A stretch of DNA of 64,000 bases from Nodosilinea sp. FACHB-141 (GCF_014696135.1 NZ_JACJPP010000010.1:34922-98921); one strand, 5' to 3'; numbered from the stretch's first letter, positions 35,346-44,805 are shown. Notes: generated by a model not told the origin, from the letters alone. A program made the numbers and translations.

Positions 35346-35822
35346 CTACTGTCGCCGAAAGTGGGTGATCATAAACTGTTGCCACTGACCATCATCGGTC
35401 AAAATTTGCGACGTCATGGTGCGGTGGTCATCAGTTAAGAACTCAATGATGTCCTTATACTGGGTCATTGAATTTCCGTTGAAATCAGGCCCTTCAGTTT
35501 CTAGCGTTAAGACCTTTTTTGCCTCATCTAAAGAGCCGTTATACACCCACAGATGGGTCATCATCGAGCCAACATAGGTGCCTGTATAACGCTGGGTTTC
35601 GGGATCGTAGCCCAGGGTCATCAGGGTAGTGCCGGTGCCACCATCGGGCATTTCGCTTTCGCCCTCGGCTACAACCCAAACGCCATCTAGGGAGCGAACT
35701 ACTTCCTTGCCGTGAGTCGTTGATGGGGGCTGATCTGGCCCCATGATGCACTCGCACTCACTGATCCATTCGCCAACTAGTCGGTCTAGCCACTGGTGTT
35801 CTGTCTGCGGTTGAACGTGCAT
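35346..35822 (-). CDS. DUF1579 family protein
   Basis: This 158-residue protein follows the DUF1579 pattern (LDRLVGEWISECECIMGPD, VVRSLDGVWVVAEGESEMPDG, MTLGYDPETQRYTGTYVGSMM). It is a lipocalin-like beta-barrel of unknown ligand, often in ECF42 gene rows. The ATG at 35822 is chosen because GGAG precedes it. Confidence 0.85.
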   Translation of the reverse strand: MHVQPQTEHQWLDRLVGEWISECECIMGPDQPPSTTHGKEVVRSLDGVWVVAEGESEMPDGGTGTTLMTLGYDPETQRYTGTYVGSMMTHLWVYNGSLDEAKKVLTLETEGPDFNGNSMTQYKDIIEFLTDDHRTMTSQILTDDGQWQQFMITHFRRQ

Positions 35823-35921
35823 AATATTTCTCCAATGTTTTAGATACAAGTTTGAAGGGGCAGGCGGGTTGGCAGTAGGTTTTGCCGAGCTGGCCTTGAC
35901 CTTACTTCCACCCGCTGGGCG

Positions 35922-36650
35922 CTAGCCGTAGGTCGGTCGCTGCGGCCAGCCTGCGGGAGAATCCTCAAAGTCTTGCTGCCGACCGTAGGGAGTGAGATCG
36001 AGCAGGCTATAGGCGTCAGTCAGGCCCTCGCAGCCGCGAGCATAGGTCGAGTAGGTATGAAAAACCTCGTCGTCGATGCGAAAGAACACGCTCATACCGT
36101 GGCTTTCGCCTTTCATAAAGTGCTGCTCTGAGTTGCTAGCCAGCTCCACCTGGTCGCGGTAGTTGTACTGCACCGGAGCCACCGCTTCATCGAGCGTGAC
36201 GTGAAAATCGTAGTTAAAGTCGCTGCCAAAGGAAGAAACCCAGGGCAGAGTCCAACCCTGACGGGCTTTATATTGCTCAAGTTTGGCCAGCGGAGCACGG
36301 GATATGAGTGCGAAGCTGGTGTCGCGATCGCCCAGCAGACTCAAATCACCTATGGCATTGACCAGGCCAGTGCAGCCCGTGCAACCGTTCTCCCACTCGG
36401 GGTCAAACATAAAGTGGTAAACCAGCAGCTGGTGGCGGCCCTCAAACAAATCGAGCAGGCTGGTCTCACCTTTAGGCCCTTCAAATGTGTAGGTTTTTTC
36501 TAGCTTGACCATGGGCAGACGGCGGCGCTTGGCATTGACGCGATCGCGCTGTTTAGTTAAGGCTTTTTCGTCTGCTAAAAGCGCTTTTCGTTCTGCCAGC
36601 CAGGTGTCGGCTGACACCACGGGCGGATGGGCAAGAGTAGTGGTAGTCAT
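35922..36650 (-). CDS. DUF899 thioredoxin-like protein
   Basis: This 242-residue protein of the DUF899 family has [42 protein letters not shown] and a Cys-rich [13 protein letters not shown] where thioredoxins have CxxC. The ATG at 36650 with GGAG upstream is chosen; the longer open frame has no ribosome site. It is a regular member of ECF42-linked gene sets; the redox role is inferred from the fold. Confidence 0.85.
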   Translation of the reverse strand: MTTTTLAHPPVVSADTWLAERKALLADEKALTKQRDRVNAKRRRLPMVKLEKTYTFEGPKGETSLLDLFEGRHQLLVYHFMFDPEWENGCTGCTGLVNAIGDLSLLGDRDTSFALISRAPLAKLEQYKARQGWTLPWVSSFGSDFNYDFHVTLDEAVAPVQYNYRDQVELASNSEQHFMKGESHGMSVFFRIDDEVFHTYSTYARGCEGLTDAYSLLDLTPYGRQQDFEDSPAGWPQRPTYG

Positions 36651-36782
36651 GGCGATTTCTCCGTAGATTTCTGAGGGGGAATTTCCAATGTTGGTAGGTA
36701 GAGCGCCAGCGGAACCCAACGGTGGTGAGTATTGTTGGGTTGCACTGCGTTTCATCCAACCTACGCAATTCCTGATCCGTGC

Positions 36783-37178
36783 TCAGTGCAGATTGGTCTG
36801 AAAGGTTTTGCTTTCGTTGACCTGGGCGTTGATCTCCTCATCTGCTGGGCGAATTTCAAAGGGGCCGTTGCGCACTCCGGGATGGTGCGACATTAGCTGG
36901 ATGGCGTGGTTGAGATCGCGGGCCTCCAGCATCAAAATGCCGCCGATCTGCTCTTTAGTTTCAGCAAAGGGGCCATCGGTGACGACAACTTGACCGTTCT
37001 GGTATCGCAGCGTCGCTGCATTGCGAACGCTTTGTAACGCTTCTCCACCGATAAAGTGGCCGCCCCGCCGCAGTTCGTCGTCGTAGGCAAAACAGTCGGC
37101 CATTAGCTCCCCCTGTTCGTCTTCAGAAAGCTTGTCCCACTGCGTTTCGTCGAAGTAGCCCAGACAGATGAATTTCAT
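36783..37178 (-). CDS. YciI/DGPF-family protein (first copy)
   Basis: This 131-residue protein has [14 protein letters not shown] and [25 protein letters not shown], the DGPF signature. The ATG at 37178 is used because GGAGG precedes it. It is the first gene after the ECF42-type sigma gene, with a matching promoter box 142 bases upstream. The DGPF partner is the best-conserved neighbour of ECF42 sigma factors and is needed for their output in Streptomyces. Confidence 0.9.
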   Translation of the reverse strand: MKFICLGYFDETQWDKLSEDEQGELMADCFAYDDELRRGGHFIGGEALQSVRNAATLRYQNGQVVVTDGPFAETKEQIGGILMLEARDLNHAIQLMSHHPGVRNGPFEIRPADEEINAQVNESKTFQTNLH

Positions 37179-37319
37179 GCTTGCCTCCAAAATTTAGGTC
37201 TAATACCAAATCCCGTTTGCATTCCCCCTTCTGTAGGGACGCGTAGCGCCCTTGGGGTTTCTCATCGGCAACAAGGTGATTGACTGTGGATTTGGCCTGA
37301 ATTTCTCACCTTTGTGAAT

Positions 37320-37348
37320 TAGTCGTTTGGCTAGGGAGCAGATCGACA
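37320..37348 (-). promoter_or_regulatory. ECF42-type promoter candidate (second identical box pair)
   Basis: On the minus strand TGTCGATCT, then CGACTA after exactly 17 bases, matches the site at 34879-34907 in both boxes and spacing. It lies between the sigma gene and the first YciI gene. The flanking gap 37179-37453 also holds a TAATACCAAATCCCGTTTGC-type sequence that I recall as common in cyanobacterial intergenic regions. Confidence 0.65.
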
Positions 37349-37453
37349 GCAGCGCAAAAGTTTTTCTAAGTTTTTTGGGATTCCCCACTCCAAGGCTAAA
37401 TCAGCCATTCAGTGGGAGCTTTGAGGACTGCCATTGGCCCTATTCAGCGCTAC

Positions 37454-38686
37454 TCAGACCAGTTCGCGCAGGCGGCTTTCGAGAAACCGGCGCTCGGGTT
37501 CTTGCTTGACTAGATCGAGCGCTCGCTGATAAGACACCTTGGCTTCAGCGGTTTCGCCCAGTTGGCGGCACAGGTCGGCTCGGGCCGCATGGGCCAAGTG
37601 ATAGTGAGCCAGATCGCCCTCAGCGAGAATCTCATCTAGCAGTTGCAGTCCTGCCTGGGGGCCATCGCGCATTGCCACGGCCACGGCTCGATTGAGATGG
37701 ACAACGGGAGTGGGTTCGATCTGGGCTAGCAGGCTATACAGCCCGACAATCTGTGCCCAGTCCGTTGCAGCTGGTTGGGGGGCTTCGGCATGAACGGCAG
37801 CGATCGCCGCCTGAATCCCGTAGGGTCCCACCTGCCCTGAGGATAGGGCTTGCTGCACCAGCGATCGCCCCTCGGCAATCTGCTCCTGGTTCCACAGCGC
37901 GCGATTCTGATCGGCTAAGAGAATCAGATCGCCCGTAGGGGAGGTGCGGGCCTGCCGCCGTGACTCTTGCAGCAGCATCAGCGCCAGCAGCCCCATCACC
38001 TCAGGGTTGGGCAGCAGCTCTAGCACCAGTCGCCCCAGCCGAATCGCCTCGCCCGAGAGATCGGCCCGCGTCAGCGATGGGCCAGAGGAGGCCGCATACC
38101 CCTCGTTAAACACCAGATAGATTACCTGGAGTACGGTGTCTAAGCGATCGGGCAGATCTTCCAGGGCGGGCACCTGGTAGGGGATACCCGCCGCGCGGAT
38201 TTTGGCCTTGGCCCTCACAATGCGCTGGGCCAAGGTAGGTGGGGCGAGCAAAAAGGCGCTAGCGATTTCCTCGGTTTTGAGACCACAGACCTCTCGCAGG
38301 GTGAGGGCCACCTGGGCCTCCTGGGGCAGGGCCGGGTGGCAGCAGGTGAAGATCAGCCGCAGGCGATCGTCCTCGACATCGTCGTCGGGCAACTCGGGCT
38401 GGGCATCGAGCTGCTGGGCCAGCTCGGCCAGCGACGCGTCAAAGCGGGTGCGGCGACGCAGGCGATCAATCGCCCTAAACCGACCCACCGATACCAGCCA
38501 CGGCCTTGGTTTAACTGGCATTCCATCCCGTGGCCACTGCTCTATCGCCACGGCGAAGGCGTCGTGCAGCGCTTCTTCGGCCAGGTCAAAATCTCCCAGT
38601 AGGCGAATCAGCGTGGCAAAAACCCGACGCGACTCAGCCCGATAAATGGCATCTACCTGCCTCTGCATCTGGAGGGATTCGTTCAT
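37454..38686 (-). CDS. ECF sigma factor, ECF42 (DUF6596/TPR C-terminal) type
   Basis: This 410-residue sigma factor is much longer than usual ECF sigmas (about 180). Region 2 holds LIRLLGDFDLAEEALHDAFAVAIEQWP and RPWLVSVGRFRAIDRLRR, and region 4 holds LTLREVCGLKTEEIASAFLLAPPTLAQRIVRAKAKIR. The C-terminal extension (about 190-405) is helical and TPR-like (HLNRAVAVAMRDGPQAGLQLLDE, ADLCRQLGETAEAKVSYQRAL), as in ECF42. No anti-sigma gene is adjacent, which fits this group. The ATG at 38686 has AGGAG upstream. ECF42 is mainly known from actinobacteria and proteobacteria, so transfer is possible. Confidence 0.88.
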   Translation of the reverse strand: MNESLQMQRQVDAIYRAESRRVFATLIRLLGDFDLAEEALHDAFAVAIEQWPRDGMPVKPRPWLVSVGRFRAIDRLRRRTRFDASLAELAQQLDAQPELPDDDVEDDRLRLIFTCCHPALPQEAQVALTLREVCGLKTEEIASAFLLAPPTLAQRIVRAKAKIRAAGIPYQVPALEDLPDRLDTVLQVIYLVFNEGYAASSGPSLTRADLSGEAIRLGRLVLELLPNPEVMGLLALMLLQESRRQARTSPTGDLILLADQNRALWNQEQIAEGRSLVQQALSSGQVGPYGIQAAIAAVHAEAPQPAATDWAQIVGLYSLLAQIEPTPVVHLNRAVAVAMRDGPQAGLQLLDEILAEGDLAHYHLAHAARADLCRQLGETAEAKVSYQRALDLVKQEPERRFLESRLRELV

Positions 38687-39106
38687 GGTTAGCGCTCCTG
38701 CCAGCAAAGTCAGTCGTCTAGATTCATTTTAATTTAGTGCAATTGTACTGCTATCCGACCAATTCGCTCGCCAATTTAGCCATTCAACAAGTCAAGAAAG
38801 CCTGACTCAGCTGCTATCTTGCTTCAGATCATTGCCCTATAACTCTTTGGACGAATGGGAGTCAGAACTAAAATGAATTTCATTTGAAAATGTTTTGAAA
38901 TTGAGCTATGCTCCAGAGATGAATTTTTAGGAATAGTTCTGGAGCTGCCCTTTAGCCCTTTGCTAGCTGGGCGGCTCGCTTGGAGAACAGGCTGGATAGT
39001 TGACGCTTATCCCTAGCAAGGTTAGCCAAACCCCAGGCCACGTAGTCTTTTCCTAAAGGCATCTGCACGCTGGATTTTTCACAAATCCTTACATAGGAGT
39101 CACTCA
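38687..39106. other. Divergent gap between the sigma gene and the Crp-family gene
   Basis: These 420 bases hold a perfect palindrome AAATGAATTTCATTT (38871-38885) similar to that upstream of the sulfonate genes, and AGGAG before the Crp-family start. A 63-codon reverse frame (38952-39143) is not convincing. No other element is seen. Confidence 0.4.
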
Positions 39107-39754
39107 ATGTTGGGACAACTGGATAGTTTAGCGGGTCTATCAAACCCGCCGGTGGCTGCTCGCTTGCAGGGCCTTTCGTTGGAGCAGCTACAGCGGCTGC
39201 CGGTGTCTGGGTCTAGTCATTTTGGACGGCGCAGCTATTTGCCCGCTGCCAGCGATCGCCTTTGGCTGCTGAAAGCCGGGGCGGTACGCACCCTAACTTA
39301 CCTAGAAGATGGCACCGCGATCGCCCTAGGCCTTTGGAGCGCGGGCGATATTATAGGGAAATTTCTCTCCAATGCGGAGCCCTATTTAATTGAAGCCGTC
39401 AACGATGTCGAGGCGGTGTGCATTTCCTTGTCTGACTGGCAGCCGCCAGTGGATGTGATCACCAGCTACCTCAAGCACGCCGAAGCGCTGATGGTGGTGC
39501 GCACCCATCGCCGAGCCGAGGCTGCTTTGCTGGGGCTGTTGCAGTGGTTGGCCAACCGCTTTGGGCTACAGCTTGAGCGCGGCTGCCTGATTGATCTCAA
39601 AATTACCCACCAAGACCTAGCCGACTTTAGTGGTCTTAGCCGGGTGACGGTAACTCGCCTGCTGCGCCAGTTTGAAGAGCAGGGGCTGATCTACCGGCGA
39701 TCGCGCCAGCTGATTTTGGCTGAATCCAGCGACCACTGGCATTACGAAATTTAG
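39107..39754 (+). CDS. Crp/Fnr-family transcription regulator
   Basis: This 215-residue regulator has an N-terminal cyclic-nucleotide-binding-like beta-roll (about 40-120: WLLKAGAVRTLTYLEDGTAIALGLWSAGDIIG) and a C-terminal winged helix-turn-helix (ITHQDLADFSGLSRVTVTRLLRQFEEQG). It is of the NtcA/CysR-type group; cyanobacterial CysR is a Crp-family sulfur regulator, so a sulfur role is possible, but no direct evidence exists here. AGGAG precedes the ATG. Confidence 0.85.
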   Translation: MLGQLDSLAGLSNPPVAARLQGLSLEQLQRLPVSGSSHFGRRSYLPAASDRLWLLKAGAVRTLTYLEDGTAIALGLWSAGDIIGKFLSNAEPYLIEAVNDVEAVCISLSDWQPPVDVITSYLKHAEALMVVRTHRRAEAALLGLLQWLANRFGLQLERGCLIDLKITHQDLADFSGLSRVTVTRLLRQFEEQGLIYRRSRQLILAESSDHWHYEI

Positions 39755-39965
39755 CTAGGGCTAAGGTGATAACGCAGCGAACGAGCCTGGTACTGCTGTC
39801 TCGACGGGCAGGGCACAGAGTTCTATAACTCAATCCACAGGGCATTAGATTGAAAATCAATCGCAAGTTGATCGCAGATTGAATCTAACTGCTGTAGACT
39901 TTAGCCTAAGCTGGTCAGGTTTGGCCCGCCAGCTTTGCTGCCTGTCCTGACTCTCTGCTGCGTTA

Positions 39966-40415
39966 ATGACCCAGTCTTCTCAAGCAATTGACACCCCGCC
40001 CACAGGCGATCGCCCCCAGGGCACAACCGCCCCTGCCCCGTCCCCAAAACCCGCCTCTCGCACCCGCGATCACCTGGCCAATGAGCGCACCTACCTAGCC
40101 TGGATGCGTACCGCGATCGCCCTGATTGGCTTCGGCGTTTTAATTGCTCGCCTGCGCTACCTGGTTTCGCCCGATGTGCCCGGCACCGGCCAAGGCTGGC
40201 TGGTGGGGCTAGGTCTATCCTCCATTGGCCTGATTACCGTGCTGTTGTCGACCTGGCACTACTTTGCGGTCCTTGACGCCATTGAAAGCAGCACCTATGA
40301 ACCCAGCCGCCGCTGGGTGATTCTCTTTAGTCTGGTGGTCACGCTGCTGGGGGCAGGGGTACTGTACGTGCTGTTTTCAGCCCCAGCGTCGGTGAAAGGG
40401 TTTTCGATGATGTAA
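39966..40415 (+). CDS. DUF202/YidH-family membrane protein
   Basis: This 149-residue inner-membrane protein has the DUF202 pattern RTRDHLANERTYLAWMRTAIALIGFGVL and three membrane helices (AIALIGFGVLIARL, WLVGLGLSSIGLITVLL, WVILFSLVVTLLGAGVLYVLF). Role unknown. It lies upstream of the SPFH protein gene, separated by a hairpin repeat. Confidence 0.85.
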   Translation: MTQSSQAIDTPPTGDRPQGTTAPAPSPKPASRTRDHLANERTYLAWMRTAIALIGFGVLIARLRYLVSPDVPGTGQGWLVGLGLSSIGLITVLLSTWHYFAVLDAIESSTYEPSRRWVILFSLVVTLLGAGVLYVLFSAPASVKGFSMM

Positions 40416-40547
40416 GGAGTGGATGGATGGGAAGTAGGGGATGAAGCTGCTGATCCGAAGGGCGACTTCAAGATTCAAAGCTTCCACCTCCACTCCTTAC
40501 CCGCCCACCCCCTACCCATCCACCCCCCTACCCATCCACCCATCTCA
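40416..40547. repeat. G-rich/C-rich hairpin repeat, copy a
   Basis: A G-rich arm (GGAGTGGATGGATGGGAAGT and following, 40416-40440) is separated by a loop from a C-rich arm with CCACCCCCTACCCATCCACC (40489-40547). The same motif family recurs in other gaps to the right. It sits just upstream of the SPFH gene. Confidence 0.65.
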
Positions 40548-40561
40548 GGAGTCCGTCACCC

Positions 40562-41422
40562 TTGGTTGATCTCAGTAGCAACCGCGATCGCGCCGCCAGG
40601 CCAGCCACCGCTTCCCCCTGGGGGAGTGGGGCCACCCTAGCGGCCTGGATTTTGCTGGGGCTGCTGGCGCTGGGGCTGGCCGCCAGCTTTTGGGTGGTTA
40701 TTCCCGCTGGGGAGCGCGGCGTGTGGATGCGCTTTGGCCAAGTGCAGGAGGAAATTCTCGCCGAGGGGCTGCACTTTTTGATTCCCCTAGTGGATTCGGT
40801 GGAGACCCTGAGCACTCGGGTGCAAAAGCAGGAAATCGCTACCGAAGCAGCGTCTAAAGATTTGCAGGATGTGTTTAGCGATGTCGCCCTCAACTGGCAC
40901 ATTCTGCCCGACCAAGCCAACCTGGTATATCGACAAATCGGCGATGAGCCTGCGGTGGTGCGCTCCATCATCAACCCCGCCATAGAAGAGGTGATCAAGG
41001 CCGTGATCGCCCACTACACCGCCGAAGAAGTGATCACTCAGCGCGACCAGGTAAAGGCTGAGGTAGATGCAGGGCTGCGATCGCGCCTGTCTCCCTACAA
41101 TCTGGCCATCGACGATGTCTCGCTGACTACCATTCACTTTTCGCAGCAGTTTCGCGATGCAGTAGAGGCTAAGCAAATCGCCGTACAAGAGGCTAAACAG
41201 GCAGAATTTGTTGCCAAAAAAGCCCTGCGTCAGGCCGAAATCGAGATTAATTTGGCTAGAGGAACCGCTGAAGCTCACCAAATTTTGCTAGAAACCTTAA
41301 CCCCTAGTGTGCTCAAGTATGAAGCGCTACAAAAGTGGGATGGACGACTGCCTATGATTAGTGGAGAAGGAACCAGTACGGTGATTGAATTGGACGATTT
41401 GTTGCCAAGTGATGAGAAATAA
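40562..41422 (+). CDS. SPFH/prohibitin-family membrane protein
   Basis: This 286-residue protein has one N-terminal membrane helix (AAWILLGLLALGLAASFWVVI) followed by an SPFH domain (PAGERGVWMRFGQVQEEILAEGLHFLIPLVDSV, YRQIGDEPAVVRSIINPAIEEVIKAVI) and a coiled-coil tail rich in Ala/Glu/Lys. Prohibitin-like proteins form ring assemblies at membranes. The start is TTG at 40562 with AGGAG upstream; no ATG is available. Confidence 0.85.
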   Translation: MVDLSSNRDRAARPATASPWGSGATLAAWILLGLLALGLAASFWVVIPAGERGVWMRFGQVQEEILAEGLHFLIPLVDSVETLSTRVQKQEIATEAASKDLQDVFSDVALNWHILPDQANLVYRQIGDEPAVVRSIINPAIEEVIKAVIAHYTAEEVITQRDQVKAEVDAGLRSRLSPYNLAIDDVSLTTIHFSQQFRDAVEAKQIAVQEAKQAEFVAKKALRQAEIEINLARGTAEAHQILLETLTPSVLKYEALQKWDGRLPMISGEGTSTVIELDDLLPSDEK

Positions 41423-41534
41423 AGAAGCTTTGAGTTTTCAATTTTGAGCGTTAAGTTATTTTTGTACGATAGACACTCAAAACTCAATATTCAAAACTAG
41501 ACTCATACTCCCTATCCCTTTATCCTCAAAAAGC

Positions 41535-42470
41535 TTAAACCGCCACTTTCTCCGGCTCCACTAAAATTTCTTCAAAAGTTTTAGAAATGCGGGTGCGAAA
41601 TCGCTTTTGATGGCGCAGCAAGATCACCGGCTGAGTCATCTCATAGGTATGCTGAGGCGCGTTGATATCATCCACAATTTCGATCGCTTTTAGGGTGCCG
41701 AGCTTTAGCTCCGATCGCACGATTGATCGGGGCAAAGCCGCAGCTCCAATGCCCCCTTCGACCACGGCTTTGATCATTTCGCTGGTGGTTAGAATGAGGG
41801 CTATTTCTAACGTGCTGGGGTCAACGCCCCAGCCCTGAAGCGATCGCTCAAACATGTAGCGAGAGCCCGATCCAGGTTCGCGCATGATCCAGCCGGTGTC
41901 AGTGATCTCAGCGAGAGAAATGCGATCGCGGCCAAACCAGGGATGACTTTGGCCAACTACGATCGCCACCACATCTTGACCGATCACCGACACCGATAGG
42001 TTTTGGCTGAGGGAAGGTTTTACCTCTCCGGTGACTAGCCCTAGGTCAAACATACCGCTCACGGTGCCGCTGACAATTTCCTCCGCGTTGGCAATGGTAC
42101 AATTGATCGAAATTCCAGGGTAATGCTGCTTGAAGTGACTGATTTTATGGGGCAGCCAGTAGTTGCCTACGGTGAGGCTGCTGCCAACTTTTAAGCCACC
42201 CCGCTGGAGGTCGTTTAGCTCACGCAAACCCTGGGCAGTTAGCTCCACCTGATCAAGAATTTTTTGGGCTTCAATCTGGAGCATTTCACCAGCGTCGGTC
42301 AGCTCAATATGCCTGCCAATGCGATGAAATAGCTTTACACCATACTCTTCTTCTAGGGTTTGAATAGATGCGCTGACCGCTGGCTGAGTAATGTAGAGCG
42401 AATCTGCCGCGCGGGTAAAGTGTAAATGTTCGGCCACCGCCAAAAAAACTCGGAGTTGCTCAAGCTTCAT
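41535..42470 (-). CDS. LysR-family transcription regulator
   Basis: This 311-residue LTTR has an N-terminal winged HTH (LRVFLAVAEHLHFTRAADSLYITQPAVSASIQTLEEE) and a periplasmic-binding-like effector domain (VGSSLTVGNYWLPHKI). It resembles CbbR/NtcB/RbcR-type regulators, but the effector is unknown. It is transcribed divergently from two CadD-like transporter genes, so it likely controls them. The 127-base gap is AT-rich near its start. Confidence 0.88.
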   Translation of the reverse strand: MKLEQLRVFLAVAEHLHFTRAADSLYITQPAVSASIQTLEEEYGVKLFHRIGRHIELTDAGEMLQIEAQKILDQVELTAQGLRELNDLQRGGLKVGSSLTVGNYWLPHKISHFKQHYPGISINCTIANAEEIVSGTVSGMFDLGLVTGEVKPSLSQNLSVSVIGQDVVAIVVGQSHPWFGRDRISLAEITDTGWIMREPGSGSRYMFERSLQGWGVDPSTLEIALILTTSEMIKAVVEGGIGAAALPRSIVRSELKLGTLKAIEIVDDINAPQHTYEMTQPVILLRHQKRFRTRISKTFEEILVEPEKVAV

Positions 42471-42597
42471 GGGAGCTAGTTTTGTGATGACTGAACAGTT
42501 TAAAAAGACTGTTCAATTATTGCATAAATTCTATTTATCAAACTCACAAAAAAGACTGTTTGATCCGTCCGTTTATTCAACCTAAGGTAAGGGGCAA

Positions 42598-43395
42598 TTG
42601 GCAAAGTTTGTTAACCCCCATCGACGAGGTGCTGCGATCGTGACTGACTTACTGACCACTCTGGGGCGTAGCTCCATGGCGTTTGCCGCCACCAATCTCG
42701 ACGACATCGTCATTTTGATGCTGTTTTTTTCCCAGGTAGGAGCAGCTCTGGGCAAGCGCCACATTGTGGCAGGTCAGTATGTGGGGTTTGCGGGTCTGGT
42801 GGCTCTGAGCTTGCCCGGATTCTTTGGCAGTTTACTCTTCCCCCGTCCCTGGATTGGGCTGCTGGGGGTGGTGCCCATCGTCATTGGTTTGAGCCAGCTG
42901 CTGTCGGTGGTCGCCGATGAGACAAATGGTGAAGATACCGGCGAGGTGCTACTAGCGCCCACCAGCGGCGGGTCGGGTTGGCTGTCGCCCCAGACCACCA
43001 GCGTGGCCGCTATTACCATGGCCAACGGCGGCGACAATGTGGGCATCTACATGCCTATGTTTGCTAGCAGCGACGGGCTGGGGCTGGGGGTAACACTGGC
43101 GGTGTTTTTTGGGCTGGTGGGGGTGTGGTGTTTTGTGGCCTACCAGCTGACCCAGGTGGGGGCGATCGCAGCCCTGCTCACCCGCTATGGGTCTCAGGTG
43201 GTGCCCTTTGTGCTGATGGCCTTGGGCGGGCTGATTTTGGTCGACAGCCACACCCTGGAGTACCGAGGGTTGACGGCTCTGACCCTCACCATCCTCGGCA
43301 TCTGCGTCATTCATCTGCTGCGGGAGACGATGCGGCTCTCGGCGGCGGTTGCCGTTGGTAAACCCATGCCCGCAGCCCAGAGAATGGACGGGTAG
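42598..43395 (+). CDS. CadD-like transporter (cadmium-resistance/LysE-like fold), copy 1
   Basis: This 265-residue membrane protein has about six helices and the family motifs AATNLDDIVILMLFFSQV and AITMANGGDNVGIYMPMF. CadD-like proteins export cations or amines. The start is uncertain: a TTG at 42598 with AGGGG nearby, or a GTG at 42640 with GAGGT upstream. It is followed after 13 bases by a second copy, both divergent from the LysR gene. Confidence 0.85.
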   Translation: MAKFVNPHRRGAAIVTDLLTTLGRSSMAFAATNLDDIVILMLFFSQVGAALGKRHIVAGQYVGFAGLVALSLPGFFGSLLFPRPWIGLLGVVPIVIGLSQLLSVVADETNGEDTGEVLLAPTSGGSGWLSPQTTSVAAITMANGGDNVGIYMPMFASSDGLGLGVTLAVFFGLVGVWCFVAYQLTQVGAIAALLTRYGSQVVPFVLMALGGLILVDSHTLEYRGLTALTLTILGICVIHLLRETMRLSAAVAVGKPMPAAQRMDG

Positions 43396-43408
43396 CATTT
43401 TTGCCCCT

Positions 43409-44017
43409 ATGCCCTCGCTCTCGCAAACCCTGGTCAAAGCCGCGATCGCATTTGTAGCCACCAACCTAGACGACTTTGTTCTACTTATGGTGTTCTTTTC
43501 TCAGGTGCCCAACCGCTTCTCCCACCGCCAGATTTTTTGGGGTCGTTACCTCGGCTTTGCCGCCCTGGTTGTCCTTAGCTTGCCTGGTTTCTTTGGCGGT
43601 CTGGTGCTGCCCAAAGCCTACGTGGGGCTGCTGGGCCTAGTGCCCATCGCCATTGGTCTCAGGCAGCTATTCAGGCGAGAAGATGGGGCCGAGGAGCAGG
43701 TTGTGCCGCCCAAGCTGCCCCTGCTAAATGCCCAAATGGCGGCGATCGCAGGCATTACCCTGGCCAACGGCGGCGACAACATCGGTATCTATGTGTCGCT
43801 GTTTGTAGGCCAAACCTGGGCCGAGCTGGGCGTGACCCTGCTGGTGTTTGGGGTGCTGGTCGCCCTCTGGTACTGGCTAGCTCGGGGGTTGGTTGGCCAG
43901 CCTGGGGTGCGCGATCGCCTCACCGTCGTCGGTCACCGCTTGATGCCCTTGGTGTTAATTGGTTTGGGCCTGTTCATCTTGGTCGACAGCGGAACTTACC
44001 GCCTGATCGGCCGCTAG
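43409..44017 (+). CDS. CadD-like transporter, copy 2
   Basis: This 202-residue membrane protein is a paralogue of the preceding one (VATNLDDFVLLMVFFSQV, GITLANGGDNIGIYVSLF). The ATG at 43409 is used, 13 bases after the first copy's stop, so the pair is one transcript and may form a two-subunit transporter. Size fits classical CadD (about 205 residues). Confidence 0.85.
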   Translation: MPSLSQTLVKAAIAFVATNLDDFVLLMVFFSQVPNRFSHRQIFWGRYLGFAALVVLSLPGFFGGLVLPKAYVGLLGLVPIAIGLRQLFRREDGAEEQVVPPKLPLLNAQMAAIAGITLANGGDNIGIYVSLFVGQTWAELGVTLLVFGVLVALWYWLARGLVGQPGVRDRLTVVGHRLMPLVLIGLGLFILVDSGTYRLIGR

Positions 44018-44045
44018 CTTTCACCCTAAAAAGGAGACTTTTCCT

Positions 44046-44684
44046 ATGATTCGTACAATCAAAAATGCTCTGAGCTTTCTACTGTTCGCTGGAATTTTGC
44101 TGGTGCTCGTCGGCGTCGCCCGCCCGGCCTTTGCCGACCCCATCGCTCAAAAAAGCTCTCAATACGCCGAAATCACCCAGGCGCTAACCGACTTACAACA
44201 GCTGCAATCTAACCCCGATGCTGACCTTAAAGCTGAGGGTTACACCGCGGACTCGCTCGCTCAAAAGCTCTCTGACCTGCGCTTTCAAAAGTACATTCAA
44301 GACACCAGCGAAGACTGGGGCATTTGCAGCAACACCACCGCTGCCACCGTCGGTGTCTACGGCTATGACCCCGACCACAAAAATGCCACCCCCGAGATTG
44401 CCTACCTGGGCGCAGGCCAAACCACCGACGACGACTGGGCCTGTACCGGCGTGTTTCTGCCTAGCGATGCCTCGGTAACCGGTATTGACCTAGGCGGTGA
44501 GGGGGCGATCGCCTCTCTAGTCGATGGCACCCGCCTTACCATCAGCGAAAACCCTATTACTGGCGCGATCGAGTTTGATGCCCCGATCTACAAGGTGCTG
44601 AAAGCGGCCGACACTACCCTACCGCTGCCCGAGTTTACCCTGGCCGACGTGGCTACCCAAGTGGCGACAGCCCCAGTCGATTAG
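44046..44684 (+). CDS. Secreted hypothetical protein
   Basis: This 212-residue protein has a clear signal peptide (SFLLFAGILLVLVGVARPAFA-D, cleaved after AFA) and a soluble domain with two Cys (DWGICSN, DDDWACTG) that could form a disulfide. No family is recognised. AAAGGAG precedes the ATG. It follows the CadD-like pair after 28 bases and may be cotranscribed. Confidence 0.7.
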   Translation: MIRTIKNALSFLLFAGILLVLVGVARPAFADPIAQKSSQYAEITQALTDLQQLQSNPDADLKAEGYTADSLAQKLSDLRFQKYIQDTSEDWGICSNTTAATVGVYGYDPDHKNATPEIAYLGAGQTTDDDWACTGVFLPSDASVTGIDLGGEGAIASLVDGTRLTISENPITGAIEFDAPIYKVLKAADTTLPLPEFTLADVATQVATAPVD

Positions 44685-44746
44685 GAAGTAGGGAGTGGGG
44701 GGTGAGAAGTAAATTTTCACCCGCCCAGCCCACCCCCGCCTGTTTT
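44685..44746. repeat. G-rich/C-rich hairpin repeat, copy b
   Basis: GAAGTAGGGAGTGGGGGGTG is followed by an AT loop (AAATTTT) and a C-rich arm CACCCGCCCAGCCCACCCCC. This is a shorter member of the repeat family, and it could end transcription of the preceding gene. Confidence 0.55.
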
Positions 44747-44805
44747 TCTCCCTTCCCCGAGCGGGAAAACTAACCCTAAATAAACCTATAAAAAGCAGGC
44801 CTACA

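Noticed and set aside
38952..39143. 63-codon reverse frame between the sigma and Crp-family genes
   Set aside because: It overlaps the start of the Crp-family gene, has no ribosome site and no recognised family.
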